A stretch of DNA of 64,000 nt from Hypericum androsaemum. Lineage: Eukaryota; Streptophyta; Magnoliopsida; Malpighiales; Hypericaceae. Where the stretch lies: contig OZ023183.1 in the NCBI GenBank assembly GCA_963995505.1, positions 15,186,671 to 15,250,670 of the forward strand. Reading direction: 5' to 3'. Made by a program: the position numbers and the translations under genes. A model generated the notes under the pieces. The model made no database searches and was not told where the DNA came from. It saw nothing but the letters and a program-made list of their open reading frames with translations. This document shows positions 34,648-45,203 of the stretch, piece after piece. Position 1 is the first letter of the stretch; each line of letters opens with the position of its first letter.

Positions 34648-35007
34648 GGGCAAATTACACTCAGGTCTCTGAATTATAGTTTTATCACTCGCATGTCTTT
34701 GTATTTCAGAAATAGTGTATGAGGTCCATGCTTTTTGTAAAAATGTTGGTCTGAGGTCCCTGGCTGACGTCATCACTTAATTTTTTATTTTTTTGTCATG
34801 AAAATGACCTTTATGCCCTTGAACAAAAAAATAAAAACATGGGACCCGAGGGTATTTTGATCATTTCACATGACAAAAAAATAAAAAAAATAAGTGCTGA
34901 CGTCAGCCACGGACCCGAGACCAACATTTCTCTAAAAAGTAGGGACCTCATACACTATTTTCGAAATACAGGGACCTATGAGTGATAAAACTATAATCCT
35001 CGGACCT
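34648..35007. mobile_element. Mutator-like MITE, 360 bp, at the same target 9-mer
   Basis: Inverted arms read AGGTCTCTGAATTATAGTTT with TATCACTC on the left and the inverted GTGATAAAACTATAATCCTC with GGACCT on the right. The right arm lacks the outer GGGCAAATTACACTC. Flanks are AAAAATAAT at 34639-34647 (shared with the Pack-MULE) and 35008-35016. The centre has TTTTTTGTCATGAAAATGAC and its inverted partner. It is non-coding. Confidence 0.88.
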
Positions 35008-35016
35008 AAAAATAAT

Positions 35017-35833
35017 TAATAATTCTGCTGGCGGTAGAAATTGTCAACCCGAAGTGCGTTTAAAATAAACAAGTGATACCACAATTGGGAGAGCTTATTG
35101 GCGTAATTAAGTTGATAAGGCACACTAACATGGTCGGGCCCCCAAAGTGGGTTACATCGAATAAATAACTCGTCTTTAAGCTCAATTATTTGGTTGTTTC
35201 ACAACTTGGACGGTTTGGAGATAAGTGCTTGACCTCCTTTTAACATTTTTTTTCAATATTCAAAGTTAAAGTTAAGTAATGTCAAATACTAGAGATTGTC
35301 CTTTACCGATGCTGATGTGGGCCAAAATGAGAAGCTAGGCAATTTTGGGGCGACGATTTCTTTAAAGTGGCGATAATTGCAAATGGAGGTAATGATGAAG
35401 TTACAGTTTGGTTATCTTAATTTATAATTCTTATCTTTTCTCTATTTAAATATTTCCGCGTCTACCTCTACACCGCCGACTCCATGGCAAACCAATTTTA
35501 ATTTTATAAAAATCAGCAAATTAAATTCAACTTTAAATTTCTGAAAAACACAAAAAAAGAACTTAAATAATAAGACATCATTTCAATTTGATAACCCCTT
35601 AAACCGAAAATTTTAATCCGTAATCGTAACCAACCAACGATTCAAGTTTTATATTGCTTAGCATTCGAGTACCTACCAAGCCGACTAATACATATAAAAA
35701 AAAGAGTGTGGAGCTTTGAAATCACAAAAACAAGTATTTTGCCAAAATACATTTATTTTAACAACACAATACATACACAAATTCAAGTTCAAACCTCAAC
35801 ATTGTAATCAGGTATAAAAATTTACATTTCAAA
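35017..35833. other. Intergenic, copy B continued
   Basis: 35017-35240 matches 8880-9130, and 35336-35470 matches 9507-9660. The remainder is AT-rich with no gene. Confidence 0.55.
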
Positions 35834-35842
35834 AAAATATCT

Positions 35843-37135
35843 GGGAAAAGTTCACTTTAGTACCCTGTGGTATAGCCCAAAATCACTTTAGGACCCTGTG
35901 GTAAAAAATTGACCAATCGAATCATACTTATTCTAATTAACATAAAAAAGGTCCACGGGCAGCTGCCTGAACCCATCCTGACCTGCCCGAACCCTGCTCG
36001 TCCATCTGGACTTGCCACATCACATGTTCACTGATGACGTGGCCGCTCCCCACTCCCCTCTCTCTTCTTTCTCTCTCCTCCTTCCCCTTCCTTCTTCTTC
36101 TTCTTCTTAACGCAAATCAGCATACGACACACTATACCTCCGCTGGTTGGCAAGACCACCAGCCCAGATCACGGTCCCAACCGCCGCCACGACTTCGATC
36201 CCTACGAACCCGCACCTCCTCCTGCTCGCGGAGGAGAAGTCCAATACGTACCCGATCCTGACTGACCCGAGCATTTGTACCTGATCCCGACAGCTTCAGC
36301 TCCATAAGCACCAAGAGCAACGCCTCCACAACGACGACCCGCCCGCCTGTTGTTTAACCTCAAGACTAATCGCCTCGAGAATAGCAGTATAGCACTGAAG
36401 CCGCACAGGTCATCCGACCACCAAGCGCGGATCCGCCCCTTACCTCTGCAACTTTCGTTTGGCCTGACGCATCGGCTCTGACGATATCGGGATGGCCTTC
36501 CTCTGTTGGCTAAGCTCCGGCGAACACTCGGGGGGTGCTACTATGCGATGAAGATGGTGGACAGGGAGGTGGCAAAGAAGAAGAAAGCAGAGAGGTCGGA
36601 GACGGAGAGGAAGATTCTGAAGAAGCTAGACCACCTCTCTCGACCTCGGATCCATAACTCTCCTCGACGATGGGGAACAGTGGTGCTCATTTAAGGACGG
36701 CTGGTTGGGCGGCTATATGAACAACGTCGGCGTCCATGCTCGCGGGTGCTGCTGCTGCCTGCTCGGTGACCTCTGCCCCGACGGTGTCAGAATCTCCAGC
36801 GTCGACGGGATGGATATTAGCTCTGACTCTGGCCTCTCCTCCATTTGTTGCCTTCCCCTCTCGATTTTCTCACATTCTCCTTCAGGGAATATGGTATCAA
36901 TTTTTATGGGTTTTGTTTTTGGGAAGAAGAAGAAGAAGAAGAAGAGAGGAGAAGGAGGAGAGGGAGGGAAGAGAGAGAGAGAAGGGTTCGGACAGGTCAA
37001 GAAGGGTTCGGGCAGCTGCCCGTGGACCTTTTTGATGTTAATTGGAATAAGTATTACTTAATTGGTCAATTTTTTACCATAACATACTAAAGTGATTTTG
37101 GGCTATACTACATGGTACTTTAGTAGAATTTTCCC
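35843..37135. mobile_element. Pack-MULE carrying an AGC kinase fragment, 1.3 kb
   Basis: The arms begin GGGAAAAGTTCACTTTAGTA and end TACTTTAGTAGAATTTTCCC, about 120 bp each. They include the palindromic CGGGCAGCTGCC core also found in the element at 13568-14053. The 9-bp flanks AAAATATCT (35834-35842) and AAAATATTT (37136-37144) match at 8 of 9 positions. There is no transposase. The interior carries a plus-strand kinase fragment and CT/GA-rich stretches. Its right end is 312 bp from the SOL1 start codon, so it sits in or next to the SOL1 promoter. Confidence 0.9.
36460..36694 (+). pseudogene. Captured AGC-VIII kinase N-lobe fragment (PINOID/WAG-like)
   Basis: The reading goes CNFRLA, stop, RIGSDDIGMAFLCWLSSGEH, GGCYYAMKMVDREVAKKKKA and ETERKILKKLDH. 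It resembles a kinase glycine-rich loop (G-S-G-D-I-G with one Gly changed to Asp), then the ATP-binding lysine (YYAMK) and the alpha-C helix region of plant AGC-VIII kinases. The sequence then shifts frame and no catalytic loop follows. It is confined to the MULE at 35843-37135 and is a non-functional capture. Confidence 0.75.
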
Positions 37136-37144
37136 AAAATATTT

Positions 37145-37447
37145 TAGCACTAATGCTCGAAACGGGCAATTTTCAATTCGAAGTGAGGAATAACTTGTTC
37201 GAGCAGAACTCAAAACTCCCAGCCCACGAGAGGGCCTTTCGCTATACCTTCATAACGGGCCAGGCCCAGGGAGAAAAAGCTCCTCGTTGAAAACGGAAAG
37301 TCGCCCCCGTCTTTCCTCTCAACGATCAACTTCCCCTCGGGAAGACGCAAAATAAAGAGGAAAAAGGCGGAAGGAGCTCGAAGCTGGAACCGAACCGATA
37401 GTCGGGCTCACTATAAGAGACCGACGGGAGCCTCTTCCATTGTTAGA
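37145..37447 (+). promoter_or_regulatory. SOL1 proximal upstream/leader
   Basis: Sequence between the MULE target repeat and the SOL1 start codon. 37230-37420 is the counterpart of the orphan copy at 12895-13130. No clear TATA box was identified. Most of any longer promoter is now displaced by the MULE. Confidence 0.6.
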
Positions 37448-40400
37448 ATGAGATCTTGGCGATGCTTTTTGATATTTCTTCACCTCGCTCTCTCTTCCTG
37501 TTTCCTTCTCCCCGCACTCGCTAGAGGCGGAGAGAGAAGAAACTCCGCTCTCCTTCCAGGTACACTTAGAGAAATTCTACTGGCTTCTAGAATTTTCTCT
37601 TTCTTCGGTTTTTCTTTTAAATTTTTTTATTGTAACGAGACATTAGCTAGCTGATTGACTAATTGATCGCATCTGTAACCGTCAAGTTTTCTTAGCTTCG
37701 GTCCATCATTTGATAGGTCTCAACAGTAGTCGTAGTAGCTGGAGTAGTTTGACGAGGCGGTTATTTGAAGATGAACAGCATCGGGAACGGTGCGTTATTC
37801 TTCATTTTCTTGTCTTGAATTTGCATCTCTGGTTCTTGTTAGTCTGCGGGCTTGTGAAATTGAAGGAGGGAGAGAATGGTGGTGTTTGACAGAGTTGATG
37901 CGGCTGCGGGTTACATGAGCAACAAAGATCTTGAGAAGGCGCTGATGGATTTTTCGCAGCGCTGCAGCAACATTTCCCGGCTTTACAGGTGATTCTACCG
38001 ATATGTAATAGCCTACGTGACACATCATTGTTACAATCCAATTGAGTTGTTCCAGTCCACTTTCATTTGAGGGAACTGGATCCTTATCATTGACTTACCT
38101 ATTGTGTGTTTAATTAATTCTCTAGAGTCTACTAAGTACACATTATTGGCATATCGAGAATGCTTGATTGTGCTCGGGATAGTTGTTGTAAGATAGTTGT
38201 ATTTTATGGAAGGGATTGTTGGACTAGAAGAAGGATCCCTGTGAAAAACAGAAGGGTCCGTCGTAGATTTGGGCCTTGGTCAGATGCATTATACTTTCTA
38301 GGTTGTGACTATTGCTGACTTGCTCTTGGTTTCTCTCTTTGAGGGACTCTTGGATCGCTCATCAGCATTGGGAAGAGTGTCAATGGAGTTCCACTAGTAT
38401 GTATCTTGTTTGATATTTTTTCTCTAGTTTCCTTTTTTAATCAGTAAATTGGTATTTATTACTCCATAGATGGCAATAATACATCCAGAGGTAGTTAGAC
38501 CAAGTATTTTCTCTCTGTTTAACATTTACTTGCCCCTCGCTTTCTCTCTGTTAGGTTCAAATTTTGGTTCTGCCTATTGTAAAAGTTACCTTTGTGATTA
38601 TAGTGGGTCGTAGAGATTTCTGACAAGCCTGGAGAGATAGAAGCTGAACCAGCTTTTAAGGTGAGTTATCCATTAATTTGTATCTGATGAAAGTAAAAGG
38701 ATGATTTTTCATGGAAATCATGTTTATGCAAATTGGTTAGTGCTCTGCACGTCTCTAAGTTGCAATAGTAGGCTTTGGTTTTGTTTCTCTGTTGAGGCTG
38801 TTGTTCCAACTTCTGAATGGTTCAGTTGGCACTCACCAATACTCTCATGGGAAGACAGTTTGTTTTCTTTTGGCGAACATAGAAAAAAATTATGTGACAG
38901 TCCCTCTTTCCTCCAAAAAATGTCTCTCATCATTGAGAAATAATATCTGTTTTCCTTCCGTGAGCTGTGAAAAGGGAACTTATTGCAATTTGAATTGATG
39001 GATTTGTTCCTGAAAAACATCTTAGATCTCTCTTTGCCAACTGCAATCATTTAGCTTTTCTTATTAGAAATTCAGTGGCATAGTCACTTTGGACATTATG
39101 GGGGTATATATGTTACCATTCTGCTACGTAGAACTTATGATTTTTCATTTCGCCCTCACTAATTTTTGAAAATTTTCCCTATTAACTTGTTGGTTTGCAA
39201 TTTCTATATCATTTGTTTCTAATTAAATCATGAAATCATTTTTGGAGAAACTGGACCAGCATGTCTTTATGATTGCAAAGCTCTATGCAAGATTGGTTAA
39301 GAAACTGTCCAAATTTGCGACCTTGTAAAATTCCCTTGTGACCAAATTCCTGGAGTATTGTATTTTATGAAATTTGGGACCTTGTAAAATTGGTTTCCTG
39401 AATGCTATTTTATGAAACTTTAAGGTTCCTATTTGTTATTATAATGATTTTACAGTTACAGATGATTCCGCACGAGAATCTGCCCGTGTTAGCAGTGGAC
39501 CTTCCTGTGGTCTCTGGCTCTTGTTGGATTGGGTATGAACGAGGGAAATAAGGAGAGGAGGTGGAATTTGAAGAACCTTGGAAAAAGTAGAGAGTTCCTC
39601 CTAAACAAAATAAAGAAATAGAAAAATGTAAAGATGGGGGGTTAAAGATGCTTTGATCGGACTATGTGCCCAATTGTTGTTCACTTTGTTTCAGGCTTGC
39701 TTTTAGTATAGTTTATTACTTTGTTTAACTTATAAAAAGCTGCAAGCTTGCAAGTAATTTGAGTGTAATCTAGGTGAAGCAACTTGTCAGCCTACAATTG
39801 TTCAAAAGTACGTGCACCGTTCTTGAAATGCAGCAACTGAACAGCTGGCCTCTTCAGTCTTCCTTTGTGCCTTTGAAGATGTTCATTTAGTTTTATACCA
39901 TATAGGCTGCTCGTTATTCTTTATAGCAAGTGTTTATAAAACTTTAACAGTTGTTCAAAGCCAAAATCATTTGCTGAAAGAACATCAGTCTATCATGATG
40001 CTTAGATAGAGGGCTTTCCGATGAATGCAGTAGGTCTTTTCTTTTGCTCTCTGTCTCTCTCTCTCTAAAAAATACGTTTTAGCTGCTAGATATTTAACTT
40101 GGCTTGGGATGTATCCGCCATAGCATCTTTGCCGCAAATAGCTCTTATGACTATTTATGACATCACTGTGATACCCTTTTCTTTGTTTTGCAGTTCATTG
40201 GAAATGTGCACGGAGATGAACCTGTAGGTCGTGAGCTTCTAGTTCGTCTTGCTAATTGGATATGTGATAACTATGTGAATGAACCTTTGGTATGTTCCGA
40301 ATATTTTAACTTCATACAAGCAGTTGGTGTGGAGCCAATTTTTCATTAATGTTTTTTCCATGAAGATTATCCGTTCTTTATTTAGTTAATGAGATCACTA

Positions 40401-43400
40401 TTTCTTCTTAGGTTTGTCATATGATAGAAATAACATACACGTGTAGTTCTTTTTTTTAAGAGTTTAATTATGTGAATCTGCTATACCTCTGTTGCTTGTA
40501 CTCGTAATCTTTTTTGCTTCAAATCAGGTGTTCAAGTTGGGTGCTTTAATTTGTATATTTTTTCATAGGCTAGACTGGTCGTGGAAAACATTCACCTTCA
40601 TATTCTCCCGTCAATGAATCCCGATGGATTTTCATTGAGAAGACGTGGTAATGCAAACAACATTGATTTAAATAGAGATTTCCCTGATCAGGTACTTCTT
40701 TCTCTTTGTTTTCCCTTTTTTATGTGCTCCCAAGGACATTGGACCCTGTAACTGGTTATTCTTTGTGGCACTAATTGTACCTCGGGGTGGTGGCTGTTTG
40801 ATTTTGTATCGATTGATGTCCCAACCTGTCGCTCTAGGTTTCTTAATTGTATGTTCCAATTTAGGCCTTATATGGGTAATTAATTGTTCTTTCTTGAAGT
40901 TTCATGACCATACAACTGTCATGACCATTCTGCATTTGCAGTTCTTTCCCTTAAACAATGACCTAGATTTACGTCAACCTGAAACAAGGGCAATCATGAA
41001 GTGGTCGAGGGATTTGCAATTTTCAGCATCTGCCAGCTTGCATGGGGTATAATCTCCAGTCTTCATGACAGCATCAAAGCAATATCTACTTTCTCATGTT
41101 GCATTCATGTCCATTTAATTTTCACTTTCTTATTTTCTCTCCAGCTTAGTATACCGACAAGTGATATTAGTTAGACAGCTTTCACCTTTTATGTAAGTTA
41201 CGACTCCTTTTCCACGTCAAAATAAGCACAGCCTTGGATCCTATGAGTGTTCATCCTAAACTCAAATCGTCATTAAGAGCATAAATAGAGAAAACATTCA
41301 GATTAGAACATTTGTACATATTGGTACCTGTGAGCATAAATATCTATGAGTGTTCTTATTTTCTCTCCAGCTTAGTATACCGACAAGTGATATTAGTTGG
41401 ACAGCTGTCACCTTTTATGTAAGTTACGACTCCTTTTCCACGTCAAAATAAGCACGGCCTTGGATCCTATGAGTGTTCATCCTAAACTCAAATCGTCATT
41501 AAGAGCATAAATAGAGAAAACATTCAGATTAGAACATTTGTACATATTGGTACCTGTGAGCATAAATATCTATGAGTGTTCTTATTTTCTCTCCAGCTTA
41601 GTATACCGACAAGTGATATTAGTTAGACAACTTTCACCTTTTATGTAAGTTACGACTCCTTTTCCACGTCAAAATAAGCATGGCCTTGGATCCTATGAGT
41701 GTTCATCCTAAACTCAAATCGTCATTAAGAGCATAAATAGAGGAAACATTCAGATTAGAACATTTGTACATATTGGTACCTGTGCAATGTGCATAGATGC
41801 TAACTGCCAAATGCCAATACCTGTCCACTTGGTGCCTGGTTGCTACTTTGCTCAGTGACTTCTAATAGTAGGGTTCTAACTTCTTTTTGAGAGGTTTTTT
41901 TAGAGGTATTACGATTTTAACTTCCACTTGCAGTCCTGTACTTTTGACTTTCCCAACCTCAAATATCATTGATAGTCTACTATGAGCTTATTGTGGCTTA
42001 ATTGTCTCTTATACAGGGTGCACTGGTTGCAAACTATCCATGGGATGGGACTGAAGATAAAGGGTATTATCCTATATCAGCTCTTTGTCTGAATTCTTAT
42101 TTCGTTCTATGTTGAAGTTGAACTTTGGTTTTACCGGTTACCGGTAGATTATGTACCATACTTTACAAGCCCAAAGCATCTTGCTTGAGATCTCCCTTTT
42201 TGAAATCTTGCTTGATAGGAAAACCTTGATGTGAAATCTCAGTTACTTTATGCCTTCTGTATGTGTTCCAAGTCTTCGTTGAATTAATTGTCGTTAAGCT
42301 GAATAGAGATCATGCTTCTTGGGGATTTGGTTGTTGCTTGACCTTTTGGAATTTCTGTGCGATAAAAAATGAGTAAATTTTACTTGCATCAACATCTGAT
42401 TTGCCAACGTAATGTGGCATTGGGAAACATTCAAGATGTATCAATCTTGGATTAGTGGGAGATAGTGCAATTTTGCCTCCTGTTAAAAGTGTATTCTGCA
42501 CTAACTTTTCTTGCCATCCCAACAATTTTTAGGCGATATTATTACGGGTGCCCTGATGATGACACATTCCGCTACATGGCAAGTATATATAGCAAATTTC
42601 ATTTTAACATGTCGCAAAGCAAGGAATTTCCTGGAGGAATTACAAATGGGGCATCATGGTATGCTATGTTTTCTACTGTTCTAAATGGTCGAAGTATGCT
42701 TACAGCTTTAAGCTTGCACCCAGAGGCTGGAACAATGCTCCGCCTTTCTTTCTTTTTATTCTCTCTATATATTTTCTATTCTTTTTGCAGAAAAAATGAC
42801 ATCAAAATTTGTTACAGGTACCCAATATACGGGGGAATGCAAGATTGGAATTACATTCAAGCAGGATGTTTTGAGTTGACCTTGGAAATTAGTGACAATA
42901 AGTGGCCAAATGCTGATGAGGTCAGCTGCATTCCCTTTTTTCGCACAAGTTTCTAATTGGAATTTTTAGACTTCTACATTTTGTGCTCATAAAAAAATGT
43001 TGATGTCTTACCATCTATTCATGTGCAGCTTCCTAAGCTCTGGGAGTACAACAAAATGAGTTTTCTAAACCTTGCAGCTAGTCTAGTGAAGGTAAGCCTG
43101 TGAATGTGATTGATCCTTAATAGCATGCACTTTCACGTTAGTTACTGTTTGAAATCTCTTGCATTAGTGAGACAGTTGTATCATTATTTGAAATTGACAT
43201 GAGATTCATGAAAACAATCTTCTGAAATTGTGACGTGTCAAAAGTATGCAAGAAACCAAACAGCATTAGAACTGAACCAAAGAAAGATCGAACCAGATTA
43301 TTACAGGACACTGTCAGCTACTCTGTGGTGGCTGGCTAGAATAAACACACAAAAATAAGGCCAAACAAACCTCAAAGGATGAGATCTCTATGAGAAATGC

Positions 43401-44930
43401 CTCATCAATTTTGATTAAATCTTGAAAGTAGTGATGAACATGGCTTAAATACTAAGCGGGTAAGCTGGAAAAAGTGCAAGCTAAAACTTCAAAGGAATTG
43501 TTGGCTCCAAAAGTTAGATGATGGACATCAAATACAAACAGAAACGTTCACTTTTAGTTTAGTTTGTCCTCTGGGGACTGCATTAAAGCAAAAGAGGACT
43601 TTGCAAGAAGTATAGTTGAATGAACTTCTAGGGGAATGTAGTGAACAGATTTCTCGAATTTCATATTCCTAACGTCACAATAGGTAGAGAAGTGAGAGGT
43701 TGAGTGACACAACAGGCCTCAAACTTCAGATCAATCTCTTTTCTCAAAGATGCATTGTGATTATGTGAAATTCCATTGATCTCCCACTGCCTATCTTCTG
43801 CGGTAAAAACATTTATACACGTGGCTTTTGCATTGATAGACAGGAGTTCATGGAAGGATATTTTCATCGGAAAAAGCAAGGCCACTTCCTGGCTCAGTAA
43901 CTATCAAGGGAATAAATTACACGGTATTTTCATTGCTTCATGCTTTTTATGCTTGATGCAGCTTTCGTTATGTGATGGATTAGCTATAACTAAAACTTGG
44001 ATTATGGCTTCACATACATTTATCCTACTGACGGAAACGTCCTTTTCGACTGTGAAAATCCTTGTTTGGCAGGTTGAAGCCGGAAGACAGTTGGCTGATT
44101 ATCACCGGCTGCTAGCGCCAGCAGAGAGATACGAAGGTATGGTCCTATATATTATTTAGGTTTTTCTTATTCAAGATGCATGCGTCAAAATTGGGCAAAA
44201 ACACGGCAGTCTTTCAAGTTCATTATTGCCGAGGTATGTATTTTGACAATGAAGTAGTCCCGTAACTGATCCTGGTAAAATGGAGGCATTTTGACAGCAA
44301 GCAGGCTGACTTCTTAGTATCATTACTCATTGTTTTTCTGCCAGAGTCCTTTGATGTATACATTGTCACACAGTTAGGCAAGTTGTGCCCTGTTGGTATG
44401 GGGTTGCTTCCCCGATTGTTCTGATATTGAAGTGCGATTTACAAATGCAACCTTCGTTATGTCTGTTGTTAGATGTATTAACTCGAAGCCTTATTACCGG
44501 TGGTGCAGTGATGCACATGATACCTGTTTTAAACACTGACCCGTAGCTTTCATACTTCTGTCGCTTGCTTGAATTGTATATGGTTGGCAGGTGCCTGATA
44601 GTACTGTTAATGTGGTTCATGTGCTTGATAGTGATAGCGAAAATGCCCGGGTACAAATCGAAGACCACATCTATCTCATTGGGAGAAGAAGCAACTAGTG
44701 TAGATTTCATTCTGGATCCAGAATTTGCATCCCTGGATAATCCTCAGAGGATGTGGGATTGCAACTGCGGTGGTACGGCCAAGCTTGAAGATTTATGGAG
44801 GTTTCACTGGGAAATCTATTTCGCATTAGTATGTATATTTGCTTTCCTTTGCTTACTACTGCTAAGGAGAAGAACAAAGCTCAGCTTTTTTAAAAATAGA
44901 CAAATACCGAAACGATCAGCGGTGGTTTGA
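37448..44930 (+). CDS. SOL1: SOL1-type M14 metallocarboxypeptidase (carboxypeptidase D-like)
   Basis: Secretory-pathway zinc carboxypeptidase that removes C-terminal basic residues. Arabidopsis SOL1 processes CLE-peptide precursors. Fifteen exons: 37448-37559, 37717-37789, 37893-37988, 38366-38396, 38604-38660, 40194-40289, 40569-40691, 40942-41046, 42017-42063, 42533-42658, 42818-42920, 43029-43091, 43840-43923, 44073-44136 and 44632-44930 (492 aa, all phases agree). Signal peptide at residues 1-27. The zinc ligands H and E are in GNVHGDEPVGRE, with the third in SASLHGGALVANYPWD. LNRDFPDQ gives the substrate-binding Asn-Arg. IYGGMQDWNY carries the active-site Tyr and FELTLEISDNKWP the catalytic Glu. 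GVHGRIF starts the transthyretin-like domain. A C-terminal membrane helix (FALVCIFAFLCLLLL) precedes a basic tail. Intron 8 holds three 226-bp repeats. It converges on the TAR gene. Confidence 0.96.
41131..41785. repeat. Three tandem 226-bp repeats in SOL1 intron 8
   Basis: TATTTTCTCTCCAGCTTAGT begins at about 41131, 41357 and 41583, giving an exact period of 226. The copies differ at only a few positions (for example AGCACAG/AGCACGG/AGCATGG), so the expansion looks recent. Each unit contains the acceptor-like CTCTCCAG. Confidence 0.93.
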
Positions 44931-45203
44931 CCAAATGAAATTGTAGACCACACTAGTAAATTATTTAACTTTATTTCACTTTGCTACAAGACATTCACAT
45001 CCTATTCTTTTAATATGTTCGTCATATACAGGAAACCGGTGAGACTACCACATAGAAATGCTTCGTCATTAACATCACGGCCACACTAGATTTCTAAGAA
45101 GAGGTCAACGGAATTGACCCCAACAAAATAAGGATATATATAATGTGAATTCTAACGCGAATTCGTAGTGGGGTCTCGTCGCGTTGTTGACGGGAAATAC
45201 TAC

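Noticed and set aside
34648..35007. Treating the MITE as the right-hand part of the PPR Pack-MULE
   Set aside because: The Pack-MULE has its own complete right arm ending at 34638 with a target repeat, and the MITE has its own distinct pair of arms.
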